DNA of 64,000 bases from NCBI RefSeq assembly GCF_049860565.1, contig NZ_CP172056.1, positions 620,001 through 684,000 of the forward strand, written 5' to 3'. Origin of the DNA: Desulfitobacterium_A nosdiversum (GTDB lineage: Bacteria; Bacillota; Desulfitobacteriia; Desulfitobacteriales; Desulfitobacteriaceae). The notes under the pieces were generated by a model, which was not told the DNA's origin, searched no databases, and worked only from the letters and a program-made list of their open reading frames with translations. The position numbers and the translations under genes were made by a program. Below are positions 29,461 through 39,461 of the stretch, piece by piece (within the stretch, counting starts at the first letter, position 1; each line of letters starts with the position of its first letter).

Positions 29461-29500
29461 AGAAGTAACGTTATTGCCACCGGGCCATAACGTTACTTCT
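29461..29500 (-). promoter_or_regulatory. Strong hairpin between pilA and the next pilin gene
   Basis: Fourteen-base perfect arms AGAAGTAACGTTAT (29461-29474) and its complement (29487-29500). No T run follows, and the next ribosome site lies directly after. This fits an RNA stabiliser or processing signal that keeps pilA transcript high, rather than a full terminator. Confidence 0.6.
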
Positions 29501-29510
29501 AAATAACGAT

Positions 29511-29915
29511 TTAGTGCGTTATAGTACCGGCTGCATCTACTATTGCAGTCACACTATTCTTTGTATATTTAAAAGAACCATCAGAAGTTAATGAAACATT
29601 ATTATCTAAAGCCACTCCAGAAACAAAGTCTTTTATCACGCCGTCAAATGCAGTTGCGTTATCCCCAACTTTGTAGGTACTACCACTTTTCGTTACTGTT
29701 GGCCAGCTCCCGTTTTTAGCATAATATGTGTCGGCAATAGTCCTGATATTTTTTGCCTCTGATATAGTCGCTTTTTCTCTAGCATCATCCGTATACCCAA
29801 TGAACCTTGGTACTAGAATAGTTGCTAAAATACCAATAATAGCGATAACTACAACTAATTCTACCAAGGTAAAGCCTTTTTTGTTCTTTTTCAGATTAAT
29901 AAGTGCATTTGTCAT
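29511..29915 (-). CDS. pilA: Major type IV pilin
   Basis: Leader with KKNKKGFTLVE, then the hydrophobic helix VVVIAIIGILATILVPRF and a small head with YYAKNGSWPT. 134 residues, 120 or so after cleavage. AGGAGGG ribosome site 8 bases upstream. Position directly after pilC and before a stable hairpin suits the major subunit. No cysteine pair is present, so no disulfide loop. Confidence 0.9.
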   Translation of the reverse strand: MTNALINLKKNKKGFTLVELVVVIAIIGILATILVPRFIGYTDDAREKATISEAKNIRTIADTYYAKNGSWPTVTKSGSTYKVGDNATAFDGVIKDFVSGVALDNNVSLTSDGSFKYTKNSVTAIVDAAGTITH

Positions 29916-29941
29916 GATTTTTCCCTCCTGAATCTTTAGTT

Positions 29942-31144
29942 TTAGTAAACCGACTTCATGATGTTCACCATAGGCAGCATAATTGCCAACACGATAGAAC
30001 CGATAACCACGGCCATAACAATAATCATGGCGGGTTCTATTGCGGCCGTCAGTTTCTCTATCGCTTCCTCCACCTCCTCATCAAAGAAGCCGGCTGTTCG
30101 CGTGAGCATTTCATCCAGTTCACCCGTCGTCTCACCGACGGTGATCATATGGATCAAAAGAGGCGGAAAAAGTCCGACTTTTTTAATCGGTCCGGCAATC
30201 CCCTTTCCTTCTCTCACCGCTACACAGCAATCAATAAATTTATGTTCAGCAACCCGGTTCCCTAATAAATTACTCATAATTTCAATTGCCGAAATAACCG
30301 GAATACCACTCTTGAGCAAGATTCCCATACTCCGGGCAAACCGGGATGTGATCACCTTGACCGTCGTCTTCCGCAGCAGCGGAAGTTTTAACTTCATAGA
30401 ATCGAGCCAATATTTGACTTCACTCTTTTGGGCTAAATATGACAAAACACCCATTAATACAATTCCGCTTAGCGTCAGCATGATCAGATGTTTAACAAAA
30501 AATTCACTAACTCCTAATAAAATCTTCGTCAGAAGCGGCAAGTCACCGCCAATGGACTGCAGAATCCCGGCAAAGGTTGGCAAAACCTTGATAAGCAGCA
30601 TGGTCACGACACCTACGGTGAGAAAAAACAGAATAAGCGGATAAGTCATCGCCGTCCGGATTTTGCGGCGAATCTTATTTTCTTTCTCATAGAAATCAGC
30701 AAGTTGATTCATGATAACATCCAGCGTTCCGCTCGCTTCTCCCACTCGAATCATGTTAATCATAAATTCAGGAAAGATCGTTGTATGATCGGATAAGGCG
30801 GCAGAAAGCACTCTTCCGCGCTGCAGTTCTTCATGAACCTCCTCTAACGCGGTCTTCAATTTTCTCTTTTCCATCTGATCGCGTAAAATCCCTATTCCAT
30901 CAACGATCGTGATCCCTGCACTGATAATAACTGAGAACTGACGACAAAAAAGAGCAATGTCCTTCATGGTTATCCGTTGAAAAAGGTCGTCCAGGCTAAG
31001 CACCCTGCCCTCGGCTTGCACATCAATCAGAAAATATCCCTGCTCCCGCAGCATGGCCGTGAGCGCTTCAACATCTGCGGCCTCATGCGTCCCCGACATT
31101 TGTTCCCCAATTAAGTTTTTTGCTCTATATGTAAATGTTGGCAT
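29942..31144 (-). CDS. pilC: Type IV pilus inner membrane platform protein
   Basis: GspF/PilC family with two GspF domains (about 65-190 and 268-390) and three or four membrane segments. Begins MPTFTYRAKNLIGE as usual. The ATG at 31144 overlaps the pilT end by 20 bases; a GTG five codons upstream is less likely. 400 residues. Confidence 0.93.
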   Translation of the reverse strand: MPTFTYRAKNLIGEQMSGTHEAADVEALTAMLREQGYFLIDVQAEGRVLSLDDLFQRITMKDIALFCRQFSVIISAGITIVDGIGILRDQMEKRKLKTALEEVHEELQRGRVLSAALSDHTTIFPEFMINMIRVGEASGTLDVIMNQLADFYEKENKIRRKIRTAMTYPLILFFLTVGVVTMLLIKVLPTFAGILQSIGGDLPLLTKILLGVSEFFVKHLIMLTLSGIVLMGVLSYLAQKSEVKYWLDSMKLKLPLLRKTTVKVITSRFARSMGILLKSGIPVISAIEIMSNLLGNRVAEHKFIDCCVAVREGKGIAGPIKKVGLFPPLLIHMITVGETTGELDEMLTRTAGFFDEEVEEAIEKLTAAIEPAMIIVMAVVIGSIVLAIMLPMVNIMKSVY

Positions 31145-32234
31145 GCTCGTGTTTACCACCTTTAGCTAAGAACTGTTGAAAATACTGTTTATCTTGAGCT
31201 CTGGAAAATCCCTCCTCTCGTGTGATCAAATCTTTAAGACATAATTCTGCTAGATTTGCCTCAAGGGAATGCATACCTTCTTGAGCTCCCGTCTGAATAA
31301 TGCTGTTCAGCATGTGCGGTTTTCCTTCGCGGATAAGGTTTCTGACGGCTGGATTTACGACCATAACTTCTGTAACGGGGATCAATCTGCTTCGATCCGA
31401 ACTTGGCACCAGTTGTTGGGAGACAACGCCTTCTAATACCGTTGCCAATTGATTTCTAATCTGATTTTGCTGATTCGGGGGGAAATTATCGATAATCCGA
31501 TCCACGGTTTTTGCCGCCCCAACCGTATGCAAGGTTGAAAAAACAAGGTGTCCCGTTTCGGCTGCGGTTAAAGCAATGCTAATGCTCTCCATATCCCGCA
31601 TTTCCCCAATCAGAATGACGTCAGGATCTTCCCGTAAAATCGAGCGCAAAGCGATTTGAAATGTGGGAGCGTCAAGACCAATCTCCCGCTGATTGACAAT
31701 ACTCCGTTTATGCTTGTGCAAATATTCGATGGGATCTTCTACTGTTATCACATGGCACTGTCGTTCTTCATTGATTACGTCAATTAAACTGGCTAATGTT
31801 GTCGATTTTCCGCTTCCCGTAACCCCCGTAATCAGTACCAGTCCCTTTTTAAGGCGGGCGAAATTCTTGATGACCAGCGGTAATCCCAAAGAATCAAACT
31901 TGGGAATAATAAACGGCTGAATTCTGATGGCCACGGCGTAGGTTCCACGCTGTTTAAAAATGTTAATCCTGAAGCGGCCTAAGCCATTTCTCGAAAACGA
32001 TGAATCAACAACGCCGTTTTTCTTGAGAAGGTCTATCCTTTCACAATCAAGGCAAGAATCCGCAATTTCACGTGTGATTTCTGGTGATACAGTCTTCAAG
32101 CTTTCAATCGGCTGCAAAAATGACTGCAACCTCAGCATAGGCTTACTGCCTACCGTAAGATGGATATCTGTTGCCTCCATCTTTACAGCATACTCCAGCA
32201 TAGCATCCAAATCGATCGTTTTAATCTCTTGCAT
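31125..32234 (-). CDS. pilT: Pilus retraction ATPase PilT
   Basis: Hexameric ATPase. Walker A GVTGSGKSTT near residues 136-145, Asp box EDPIEYLH, Walker B EDPDVILIGEMRD and His box STLHT. 369 residues. It overlaps pilB by 14 bases. A retraction ATPase in the operon suggests twitching or DNA uptake. Confidence 0.95.
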   Translation of the reverse strand: MQEIKTIDLDAMLEYAVKMEATDIHLTVGSKPMLRLQSFLQPIESLKTVSPEITREIADSCLDCERIDLLKKNGVVDSSFSRNGLGRFRINIFKQRGTYAVAIRIQPFIIPKFDSLGLPLVIKNFARLKKGLVLITGVTGSGKSTTLASLIDVINEERQCHVITVEDPIEYLHKHKRSIVNQREIGLDAPTFQIALRSILREDPDVILIGEMRDMESISIALTAAETGHLVFSTLHTVGAAKTVDRIIDNFPPNQQNQIRNQLATVLEGVVSQQLVPSSDRSRLIPVTEVMVVNPAVRNLIREGKPHMLNSIIQTGAQEGMHSLEANLAELCLKDLITREEGFSRAQDKQYFQQFLAKGGKHEHANIYI

Positions 32235-33909
32235 AGACTGTCTTAACCATCTCGTTGATGGTGGTCACCCCCTTTAATACGAGTTGTTTACAATTCTCAT
32301 AAAGTGGAACCATTCCATTCTCAAGCGCCATACCCCGCAACTCTTCCGCATTCGTTCCTTTTTCGATCAAAGTTCGTAATTTACTGTTAAGTATCAAGAC
32401 TTCATGGATCGCGTGACGTCCCTTATAGCCGGTATAGTGGCAAGATGGGCATCCCACTGCCCGGTATAGTTTCGGGAGATCTTTCTGTTTTAATATTTTC
32501 TTCTCACCTTCTCCGGGTTCATATTCTTGCTTACATAACGGACAAAGCCTTCTCAGAAGTCTCTGCCCAATAATGCCTACTATGGATTCCGCAACTAAAT
32601 AGGATTCAACCCCCATATCCACTAACCGCGCCAAAGTACTCGGTGCATCATTGGTATGGAGCGTTGATAACACAAGATGCCCGGTTATGGCTGCTCTTAC
32701 CGCAATATGCGCTGTCTCTTCATCCCTGATTTCCCCAATCATGATGACATCGGGATCCTGCCTTAGAATGCTTCGTAAACTTGAGGCAAAGGTCAACCCG
32801 GCTTTTTTATTGACTTGCACCTGGTTAATTCCATGCAACGTGTATTCAACAGGATCCTCTACAGTGACAATGTTCTTATCCGATGTATTTAATTCTTGAA
32901 GCATGGTATAAAGTGTCGTCGATTTACCGCTTCCCGTCGGACCTGTGAGGAGAATAATTCCATACGGAGAATTCAAAATACTGTCAACCAATGTATTTTC
33001 ATATTCGGTAAAACCAAGCCCGCTTCGATTAAAGAGGAAACTGTCGCCGTTAAGAATGCGAATAACGATCTTTTCTCCAAAAACGGTGGGCAAAGAGGAG
33101 ACACGAAAATCGTAACTGTTCCCATTAACCGTCATTTCAATTCGGCCATCTAAAGGAATCCTTTTTTCAGCGATGTTCATTCCAGCGATAATTTTGATAC
33201 GCGTTGAAACAGCGGAATAAAGACTCTTAGGAATTTCCATGCTTTCGACGAGTGTACCGTCAACTCGATAACGAACTTTAACATTGTTTTTAAACGGCTC
33301 TATATGAATATCACTCGCATTGTTTGAGATACCCTGGTTTATAATCGAATTTGTCAACCTTACTGCCGGTGCGCTTTGAACCTCAATGATAACATCCTGA
33401 TCAATCTTGTCATCAAGATCAACCTTATATTCATTTTTTAGATCTTCCAGTGCTTTATCCGTTGTCTGCTTACTGAAATAATGCTCAATGGCCTTTTCGA
33501 TGGCATTACTACTGGCTAAACAGGGCTGAATTACTTTCCGAGTGATAAAGGTCACGTCATCTACCGCAAAAATGTTTAAGGGATCGCTCATGGCAACAAT
33601 GAGTTTATTATTACTTTCACGAATCGGAATAAGCTTATATTTCTTTGCTACTTCCCGGGGAATGCAGCGAGCAACCTCTGGGTTAATAAATTCTCTTTCA
33701 AGATCGATCTTATCCAGTGATAATTGTTCGGCAAGGGCATCTAAAATTTCATTCTCCGTCAATAAATGAAGCTCAACCAATACCTCCCCTAAAAGTTTCC
33801 TCGTCCTTGCTTGTTCCATCAATGCCTTTTCCAATTCAACTGAGGTTAATTTGCCTGCTTCAATTAAAATCTCGCCCAGTTTCTTCTTCGTAAACCGTCC
33901 ATCCGTCAA
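32221..33909 (-). CDS. pilB: Pilus assembly ATPase PilB
   Basis: GspE/PilB family. N-terminal MshE-type domain (about 1-150), then the ATPase with Walker A GPTGSGKSTT near residue 325, EDPVEY, Walker B DPDVIMIGEIRD and STLHTND. A tetracysteine zinc site (CPLC and CPSC) lies at about 460-500. 562 residues. The start is TTG with GAGGAG 11 bases upstream. First gene of the pilus operon. Confidence 0.95.
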   Translation of the reverse strand: MTDGRFTKKKLGEILIEAGKLTSVELEKALMEQARTRKLLGEVLVELHLLTENEILDALAEQLSLDKIDLEREFINPEVARCIPREVAKKYKLIPIRESNNKLIVAMSDPLNIFAVDDVTFITRKVIQPCLASSNAIEKAIEHYFSKQTTDKALEDLKNEYKVDLDDKIDQDVIIEVQSAPAVRLTNSIINQGISNNASDIHIEPFKNNVKVRYRVDGTLVESMEIPKSLYSAVSTRIKIIAGMNIAEKRIPLDGRIEMTVNGNSYDFRVSSLPTVFGEKIVIRILNGDSFLFNRSGLGFTEYENTLVDSILNSPYGIILLTGPTGSGKSTTLYTMLQELNTSDKNIVTVEDPVEYTLHGINQVQVNKKAGLTFASSLRSILRQDPDVIMIGEIRDEETAHIAVRAAITGHLVLSTLHTNDAPSTLARLVDMGVESYLVAESIVGIIGQRLLRRLCPLCKQEYEPGEGEKKILKQKDLPKLYRAVGCPSCHYTGYKGRHAIHEVLILNSKLRTLIEKGTNAEELRGMALENGMVPLYENCKQLVLKGVTTINEMVKTVYARD

Positions 33910-34039
33910 CCTTATCAGGACTCCTCTATTTTTTACATTAGGATGAGATGGGTTGCATGTTGTTAGGTATTAGTCCTTTATTTCAATAAGATTAAATTTG
34001 TTATGATTATATTAAAATTGTCACGCTTAATTAGTATTT

Positions 34040-34069
34040 AGTATACTTCTAACTTATTATGTATGTCAA
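34040..34069 (-). promoter_or_regulatory. Promoter of the pilus operon
   Basis: Minus strand TTGACA, 18-base spacer, TATACT. It lies 130 bases before pilB. The leader shows no riboswitch consensus that I recognise. Confidence 0.65.
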
Positions 34070-34125
34070 TTTGGAATTATGAGAAAATTGTAGGGTATAT
34101 GCTATTTTTATTAACCTTTAAGAAC

Positions 34126-34159
34126 ATAAAAAGTCCTCAACTGAAAACAGTTAAGGACT
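34126..34159 (-). terminator. Terminator of the metalloenzyme gene
   Basis: AGTCCTcAACTG and CAGTTaAGGACT arms (34132-34143, 34148-34159) with a 4-base loop; TTTTTATG follows on the minus strand. Confidence 0.8.
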
Positions 34160-34251
34160 AAAGATACAAAAACCTATGTTATTCCGACAGACTATCAAGC
34201 CGTCGTTTTATTTTATGCTCCAGCTGCAACTGGCGGGTATGAGCATCTAGA

Positions 34252-35145
34252 TTAAATACTTAGAATTTCTAAAATCCCTGGAGTAACATCCTCCAGTTTT
34301 GTCCACTGAGGCCATTCGATTTTAGAATTTGACCAAGCTAATGCCGGGACACGATTTCGGGTATGCCCCTTAATCTTAAAATCTTCAATATTTCCATGAT
34401 CACTCGTTAATAGCCATGCAACATCTTCATCCTTCACTGTATCCATGAGACCTCCGAGGAAGCTGTCGATTTGTTCAATCAACCGGATGGATTCCGCCCA
34501 CTTTTGCTTATGTCCAAAGACATCCGTTAGGAAGCTCTCATAAAGCGTAAAATCATAATTTAAGGCCAACTTGCCTAAGTTTCGTCCCGCTTGTTCAGGT
34601 GAGATTAAGGGAACATCCTCCCCGAGCTCCCGCGGAAAAGCATTCGTCATATCGTAATATACCGCTCGGCCTTCCCTGAGATCCGGAATCCGCCGCAATT
34701 TTACTCCGCCTGCCAGTGCCGATAAGGTCGAAGCAGAATGCCGCTTCTTTCCGTTTGCAATCTGCTGCTCATAAAAAGGGGTAAACGTATTGGCAAACAT
34801 TCCTTGCTGACCACGATCTGCAAGCTGCTTAAAAATACTCTTTTCAGCAATGATGTGAGCTAATTGTTGATTAGGATATGCATTCAGATGATAACCCAAA
34901 ACTTTCGAAGCATTCACGCCTGTCCACAGCGTCGTCTGCCCGGTTGCGCTTTGAGGAACACCAGGCACTCCTAAAGTGGCGTCTAAGGAAGTTAACCTGC
35001 TCTTACCTGCAGCAATGAAGCGATCACCCCAAAGAAGATGTCCGCCGAGTAATTGATCCATATTGGGAGTCCGAGCTGATACAATAGGGTTATTTTCCTC
35101 AGAGCCCAGCCCAAAACCATCTAAAAAAATCATAACAAAATGCAT
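34252..35145 (-). CDS. Alkaline phosphatase superfamily metalloenzyme
   Basis: Phosphopentomutase/phosphoglycerate mutase-like fold. Metal-site segments are MIFLDGFGLG (D9), SATGQTTL with the likely nucleophile Ser or Thr, DVFGHKQ and TSDHGNIED, GHTRN. 297 residues, shorter than the two-domain mutases. Substrate unknown. It stands alone between its terminator and the zapA terminator. Confidence 0.8.
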   Translation of the reverse strand: MHFVMIFLDGFGLGSEENNPIVSARTPNMDQLLGGHLLWGDRFIAAGKSRLTSLDATLGVPGVPQSATGQTTLWTGVNASKVLGYHLNAYPNQQLAHIIAEKSIFKQLADRGQQGMFANTFTPFYEQQIANGKKRHSASTLSALAGGVKLRRIPDLREGRAVYYDMTNAFPRELGEDVPLISPEQAGRNLGKLALNYDFTLYESFLTDVFGHKQKWAESIRLIEQIDSFLGGLMDTVKDEDVAWLLTSDHGNIEDFKIKGHTRNRVPALAWSNSKIEWPQWTKLEDVTPGILEILSI

Positions 35146-35215
35146 TTTTATCTCCTAAATCGCTTCACACTATTCCTTCTCTAGTTTATCCAAATTAGGA
35201 GTAAAAAGCAAAAAT

Positions 35216-35250
35216 AACGAGTTCCGCACCCTATTGATGCAGAACTCGTT
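35216..35250 (-). terminator. Terminator of the pheST-zapA operon
   Basis: AACGAGTTCcGCA pairs with TGCaGAACTCGTT, and the minus strand continues ATTTTTGC. Confidence 0.75.
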
Positions 35251-35282
35251 TTTGAGTTTTCCATTCGTTCTTTTACTTTCCG

Positions 35283-35540
35283 TTACTCCGTTTTTTCTCC
35301 TAACAGCTCCATCAATGTTTCCTGCTCTTTCCGGAGTTTTTCTAAATCATCTTCCAAATTAAGCGCGACGAGAATAGCGATCTGATGCGCAGCTAGACGA
35401 GGAAAACGCTGTGCTGTCAAACGCATTTTCTTATCGACCTCATGCGCTATCTTTTGTATATACTCCGGGTCTTCAGCGCCTTTAATAACATGTGTTTCCC
35501 CAAAAATCTCCACAGTTACTTTGCCATCCTCTTTCGACAT
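35283..35540 (-). CDS. zapA: Cell division protein ZapA
   Basis: Small FtsZ-ring-associated protein, 85 residues. N-terminal beta strands (VTVEIFGETHVIKG) and a C-terminal helix/coiled coil with LAALVALNLEDDLEKL-like pattern. It sits 42 bases after pheT, the common Firmicute context for zapA. Confidence 0.85.
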   Translation of the reverse strand: MSKEDGKVTVEIFGETHVIKGAEDPEYIQKIAHEVDKKMRLTAQRFPRLAAHQIAILVALNLEDDLEKLRKEQETLMELLGEKTE

Positions 35541-35582
35541 AAGCCACCTGCGTTTCTTCCATTTCTCTGATACTTCTACAGC

Positions 35583-37985
35583 TTATTTTCGTGACTCCGC
35601 GCCAAATTCCTTCTCGATTCCCTCAAGAATCTTTGTATTTAAAGCGGTAACCTCTTCATCTGTCAGCGTCCGCTCCAAGGATTGGTAACGCAGAGCAAAT
35701 GCCAAGCTCTTGCGGTCTTCAGGAATCGGCTTGCCAGTATATACGTCAAAAATATCAACGTTCTCTAAAAGCTTTCCTCCCAGCTCACGGATACGTGCCA
35801 TAACAGCCTGAGCAGGTATATCCTTGGCCACAACTACCGCTAAGTCCCTTTGAACGGCAGGGAAACGCGGAATAGACGCTGCACGAATCGTCCTATCGCT
35901 GGCATCAAACAGCGGCTTGAGTTCCAGCTCAAAAACGAGGGCATGTTCCAGTCCTGACTCCTTGCCCATGGCTGGGTAAAGTTCACCCATGAAACCAACT
36001 TTTTCACCTTGCAGATATATTTCTGCTGAACGTCCCGGATGAAGAAGTTCGGTATTTTTCGGAACTCGATACTCAAGTTTGATGCCAAGTTCCTGACCGA
36101 CCTCTTCCATCAATCCTTTTACCGTGTAAAAGCTATATTCATTGGACGATTTAAGCCAGTGGCGTGAAGGCTTGCCATAAAGAAGTCCCGCAAGCCGCAG
36201 CCGTTCTTCCGGCAACTCGGTTAATGGCTCTCCTGTCCCCAGGTATACATTTCCGATTTCAAAAATCCGAACATCTAAATTTCGGCGTGTCACATTGCGA
36301 GCGGCTACCTCTAACAAGCTTGGAAGCAGCGAAGTCCGCATCACGCTTAACTCTTCACGCAAAGGATTCATCAGCGGAATTCCGCGCTCTGCCTGTCCCC
36401 ATGCCTTATCGGCATCCGGACGATTAAACGAATAGGTCAGTACTTCATTCATCCCCAAGTTCACCATTAAATGCCGCAGCTTACGCCGAAACTCCTGTTC
36501 CTGAGTCCGGCGGCCTTGAGTCTGGCTTCCTCGAGGCAGTGTCGTTGGAATGCGGTCATATCCGGTTAGACGCGCCACTTCTTCAATAAGGTCTTGTTCG
36601 ATTTGGATATCTGAACGATAGGAGGGAACTTTTACGAGGAAACCTCCATCTTTAGGCTCATACGAAAACTGAAGCCGATCTAATACCGACGATATTTCTT
36701 CTAGGCTAAAGCTCATTCCTAAAAGAGCACTTGTATTTTCAGCAGTAATTTTTACGGTACGGGCTTCCGGCAAAATTTTGCATTCTTCGACAAAGCCTAC
36801 CGGACGGCCTGCTCCTAATTGAAGGATAAGTTCGCTCACCCGCCCTAACGTTGCGGCAATTCCGGCAACATTGATTCCTTTTTCAAAACGGTTGGAAGCT
36901 TCGGAACGCAGTCCTAAGCGGCGGCTCGTACGGCGAATACTGACATTGGAAAAATGAGCGGATTCAACCAAGATTCGGGTTGTTGAGTCCGTAATTTCGC
37001 TATCTAATCCCCCCATGACTCCGGCTAAGCCAAGTGCTTCTTTATCATCCGCAATCAGAAGCATCTCAGGATCAAGCGTCCGTTCCGCATGGTCTAAAGT
37101 CATGAGTTTTTCCCCAGCGCGGGCGCGGCGGACATGGACAGCCCCGGAAACTTTGTCCCGGTCAAAGGCATGGAGCGGCTGCCCCATTTCAAGCATCACA
37201 TAATTCGTAATATCTACGATATTGCTGATCGGTCGAACTCCTGCTGCGCTTAAGCGTTTTTGCATCCAGTCCGGAGAAGGTTCGATCTTCACATCTTCAA
37301 CCAAAAGGGCCGCATAACGATGGCAAAGTTCCGGTTCTTCAATAATGATCTGAGTTTGCGTATCCGCAGGATAATCCGGTCCCTGCTCAGTTTCCGCCCA
37401 GCAATTGACATGGATTTTTTCTCCTGTTAATGAAGAAATCTCACGCGCCACATTGACCATCGCTAAACAATCCGGGCGGTTCGGATAGAGTTCAAGATCA
37501 AGAACACTATCCCCTTGAATGACCTCACTTAGGCTAATCCCTACCGGCGTTTCCGGAGGAAGAATCATAATTCCGCCTTCACTCCGAGGATCACCAAAAC
37601 TCGCATTCAAAAGAAGTTCGTCCGTAGAACAGAGCATTCCATTCGACTCCACTCCGCGAAGTTTTGATTTGCGGATTTTTTGACCCGTTGGAAGTGTTGT
37701 TCCGTGAGCAGCTACGGGGATTTTATCATTAACCAGGAGATTCTGGGCACCTGTGACAATTTGAACGCTTTGATCCCCGAGATTCACATCACAGATCCAA
37801 AGTTTATCTGCATCGGGGTGATGCTCTAATCGGACTATTTCTCCGACAAGGATTGGCTCTAATCCTTGATTTAAATGCTCTACGCCCTCGACTTCAATCC
37901 CGCCGCGGGTGAGAGTCTCGGCTAATTCCTCCGCAGGAACTTTTACATCAATAAGTTCGCGTAACCATTCCAAACTAACCTTCAT
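35583..37985 (-). CDS. pheT: Phenylalanyl-tRNA synthetase beta subunit
   Basis: 800 residues in the usual order: N-terminal core, tRNA-binding OB domain (about 40-150, DKLWICDVNLG and VTGAQN), B3/B4 editing domain, B5, catalytic-like domain, and a C-terminal FDX-ACB anticodon-binding domain ending near the stop. It starts 12 bases after pheS. Confidence 0.96.
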   Translation of the reverse strand: MKVSLEWLRELIDVKVPAEELAETLTRGGIEVEGVEHLNQGLEPILVGEIVRLEHHPDADKLWICDVNLGDQSVQIVTGAQNLLVNDKIPVAAHGTTLPTGQKIRKSKLRGVESNGMLCSTDELLLNASFGDPRSEGGIMILPPETPVGISLSEVIQGDSVLDLELYPNRPDCLAMVNVAREISSLTGEKIHVNCWAETEQGPDYPADTQTQIIIEEPELCHRYAALLVEDVKIEPSPDWMQKRLSAAGVRPISNIVDITNYVMLEMGQPLHAFDRDKVSGAVHVRRARAGEKLMTLDHAERTLDPEMLLIADDKEALGLAGVMGGLDSEITDSTTRILVESAHFSNVSIRRTSRRLGLRSEASNRFEKGINVAGIAATLGRVSELILQLGAGRPVGFVEECKILPEARTVKITAENTSALLGMSFSLEEISSVLDRLQFSYEPKDGGFLVKVPSYRSDIQIEQDLIEEVARLTGYDRIPTTLPRGSQTQGRRTQEQEFRRKLRHLMVNLGMNEVLTYSFNRPDADKAWGQAERGIPLMNPLREELSVMRTSLLPSLLEVAARNVTRRNLDVRIFEIGNVYLGTGEPLTELPEERLRLAGLLYGKPSRHWLKSSNEYSFYTVKGLMEEVGQELGIKLEYRVPKNTELLHPGRSAEIYLQGEKVGFMGELYPAMGKESGLEHALVFELELKPLFDASDRTIRAASIPRFPAVQRDLAVVVAKDIPAQAVMARIRELGGKLLENVDIFDVYTGKPIPEDRKSLAFALRYQSLERTLTDEEVTALNTKILEGIEKEFGAESRK

Positions 37986-37997
37986 GCCTCTGCCTCC

Positions 37998-39020
37998 TTA
38001 AAACTGCTGCAAAAAGCGCAAATCATTATCGAATAAGAGTCGCATATCTTCGATTCCGTACTTGAGCATAGCAATGCGCTCTACGCCCATACCGAAGGCA
38101 AAACCCGTGACTTCTTCAGGGTTATATCCCCCATTCTCCAACACCTTAGGATGGACCATTCCCGATCCAAGGATCTCAATCCACCCCGTTCCTTTGCAAA
38201 TACGGCAGCCGGAACCTCCGCATAGCATGCAGGAAACATCGACTTCCGCGCTAGGCTCTGTAAAGGGGAAAAAGCTGGGTCTCAAACGAATTTCACGTGA
38301 CTCGCCGAACATCTGCCTGGAAAAGTTCAGAAGGATTCCCTTTAAGTCTGACATCCGAATTCCCCGGTCAACAACAAGTCCTTCGACTTGATGAAACATG
38401 GGCGAGTGAGTTGCGTCATCGTCTTTACGATAAACCTTCCCTGGAGCGATAATTTTTACCGGCAGCTGCGGATGCATCCGCTCCATGGTCCGAATTTGTA
38501 CCGGAGAGGTTTGTGTTCTCAGCAGAATTTCCTCTGTGATGTAGAAAGAGTCCTGCATTTCGCGAGCCGGATGCTCTTTCGGCAGATTTAAGGCTTCAAA
38601 ATTATAATAATCGCTTTCAATTTCCGGACCCTCCGCTACCTGAAAGCCCATACCCAAAAAGATATCTTCCATTTCTTCAATGACACGTGTCAGCGGATGC
38701 TGATGGCCTCGGGATAACCGAACTCCGGGCAGAGAAATATCTAAACGCTCGGTTTCAATCTGTTTCTGTAAAGCGGTTTCCTCTAATTCCTTAGTCCGCT
38801 CAGTCCAAGCTTTTTCTAAAAGATCGCGTGTTTCATTGACCACCTGTCCAAAAATAGGCCGTTCTTCAGCGCTTAATTTTCCCATCTGCCGAAGCATGGC
38901 TGTTAAAGATCCCTTTTTGCCCAGAACCTTAACCTTTAAATCTTGAAGTGTTTCCAATGAGGTCAAACTTTTCAGTTCGGCCAGTGCCTCTTCTTGAATA
39001 CGACGAACTTCTTCTTTCAC
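37998..39020 (-). CDS. pheS: Phenylalanyl-tRNA synthetase alpha subunit
   Basis: Class II catalytic subunit, 340 residues. N-terminal coiled coil (about 1-85), motif 2 around THSPMFHQVEGL, cysteine cluster CMLCGGSGCRICKGTGW and motif 3 GFAFGMGVERIAML. Preceded by a T-box leader. First gene of pheS-pheT-zapA. Confidence 0.96.
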   Translation of the reverse strand: MKEEVRRIQEEALAELKSLTSLETLQDLKVKVLGKKGSLTAMLRQMGKLSAEERPIFGQVVNETRDLLEKAWTERTKELEETALQKQIETERLDISLPGVRLSRGHQHPLTRVIEEMEDIFLGMGFQVAEGPEIESDYYNFEALNLPKEHPAREMQDSFYITEEILLRTQTSPVQIRTMERMHPQLPVKIIAPGKVYRKDDDATHSPMFHQVEGLVVDRGIRMSDLKGILLNFSRQMFGESREIRLRPSFFPFTEPSAEVDVSCMLCGGSGCRICKGTGWIEILGSGMVHPKVLENGGYNPEEVTGFAFGMGVERIAMLKYGIEDMRLLFDNDLRFLQQF

Positions 39021-39130
39021 ATTAACCCTCCTAAATATTGAAAACTTTTGCCGGTAAGCGTTAAAATAGGCATTTTCATGATTCCCTATCCCTTATAAGG
39101 ATTAACCTGTAAAAAAGATGCCTTATAACT

Positions 39131-39375
39131 AAAAAAATCCCCATCCCCAATAGGGACGAGAATTACTCGCGGTACCACCCTGATTCAGCCCAATGAGCTG
39201 CAGCTTGATTTTCCCTTTAACGGAGGAACCCGGGCTCACCTCATCAGCAAGCCGCTCTCAGGCGAAATTCAACATTCACTTTGAATGTGGAGTCTAACTT
39301 AGTTGGCTTTCAGTCTACGGCCAATCCTCCCTAGAAAGCAAGTCTCCTTTTATCCTGATCATCGCATTTTCAAAA
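39131..39375 (-). promoter_or_regulatory. T-box leader of pheST
   Basis: On the minus strand the T-box motif AGGGTGGTACCGCG (39168-39181) is followed by a GTCCC/GGGGA-type terminator and TTTTTTT (39131-39162). A TTC triplet before the antiterminator region is a possible Phe specifier. Uncharged tRNA-Phe would favour read-through. Confidence 0.88.
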
Positions 39376-39406
39376 ATCTGTATACTGTTTAATAATATTC
39401 TAAGAA

Positions 39407-39435
39407 ATTATATCATTTCCTTTTTCGCTTGACAA
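39407..39435 (-). promoter_or_regulatory. pheS promoter
   Basis: Minus strand TTGTCA, 17-base spacer, TATAAT, directly upstream of the T-box leader. Confidence 0.75.
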
Positions 39436-39461
39436 GGAATTAAGCCGCTTAACCCCTAATG

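Larger units (their letters stand above)
33910..34251. other. Intergenic region upstream of pilB
   Basis: AT-rich. Holds the pil promoter (34040-34069) and the terminator at 34132-34159. No gene with a start codon and ribosome site is seen. Confidence 0.7.

Noticed and set aside
33910..34039. Possible cyclic-di-GMP riboswitch before pilB
   Set aside because: Searched by eye for GEMM core motifs; none found, and no hairpin-terminator follows.
34164..34251. Coding-looking frame downstream of the metalloenzyme gene (residues QLQLEHKIKRRLDSLSE)
   Set aside because: Only about 24 codons, no start codon, stop just upstream. Possibly a gene remnant, but not supportable.
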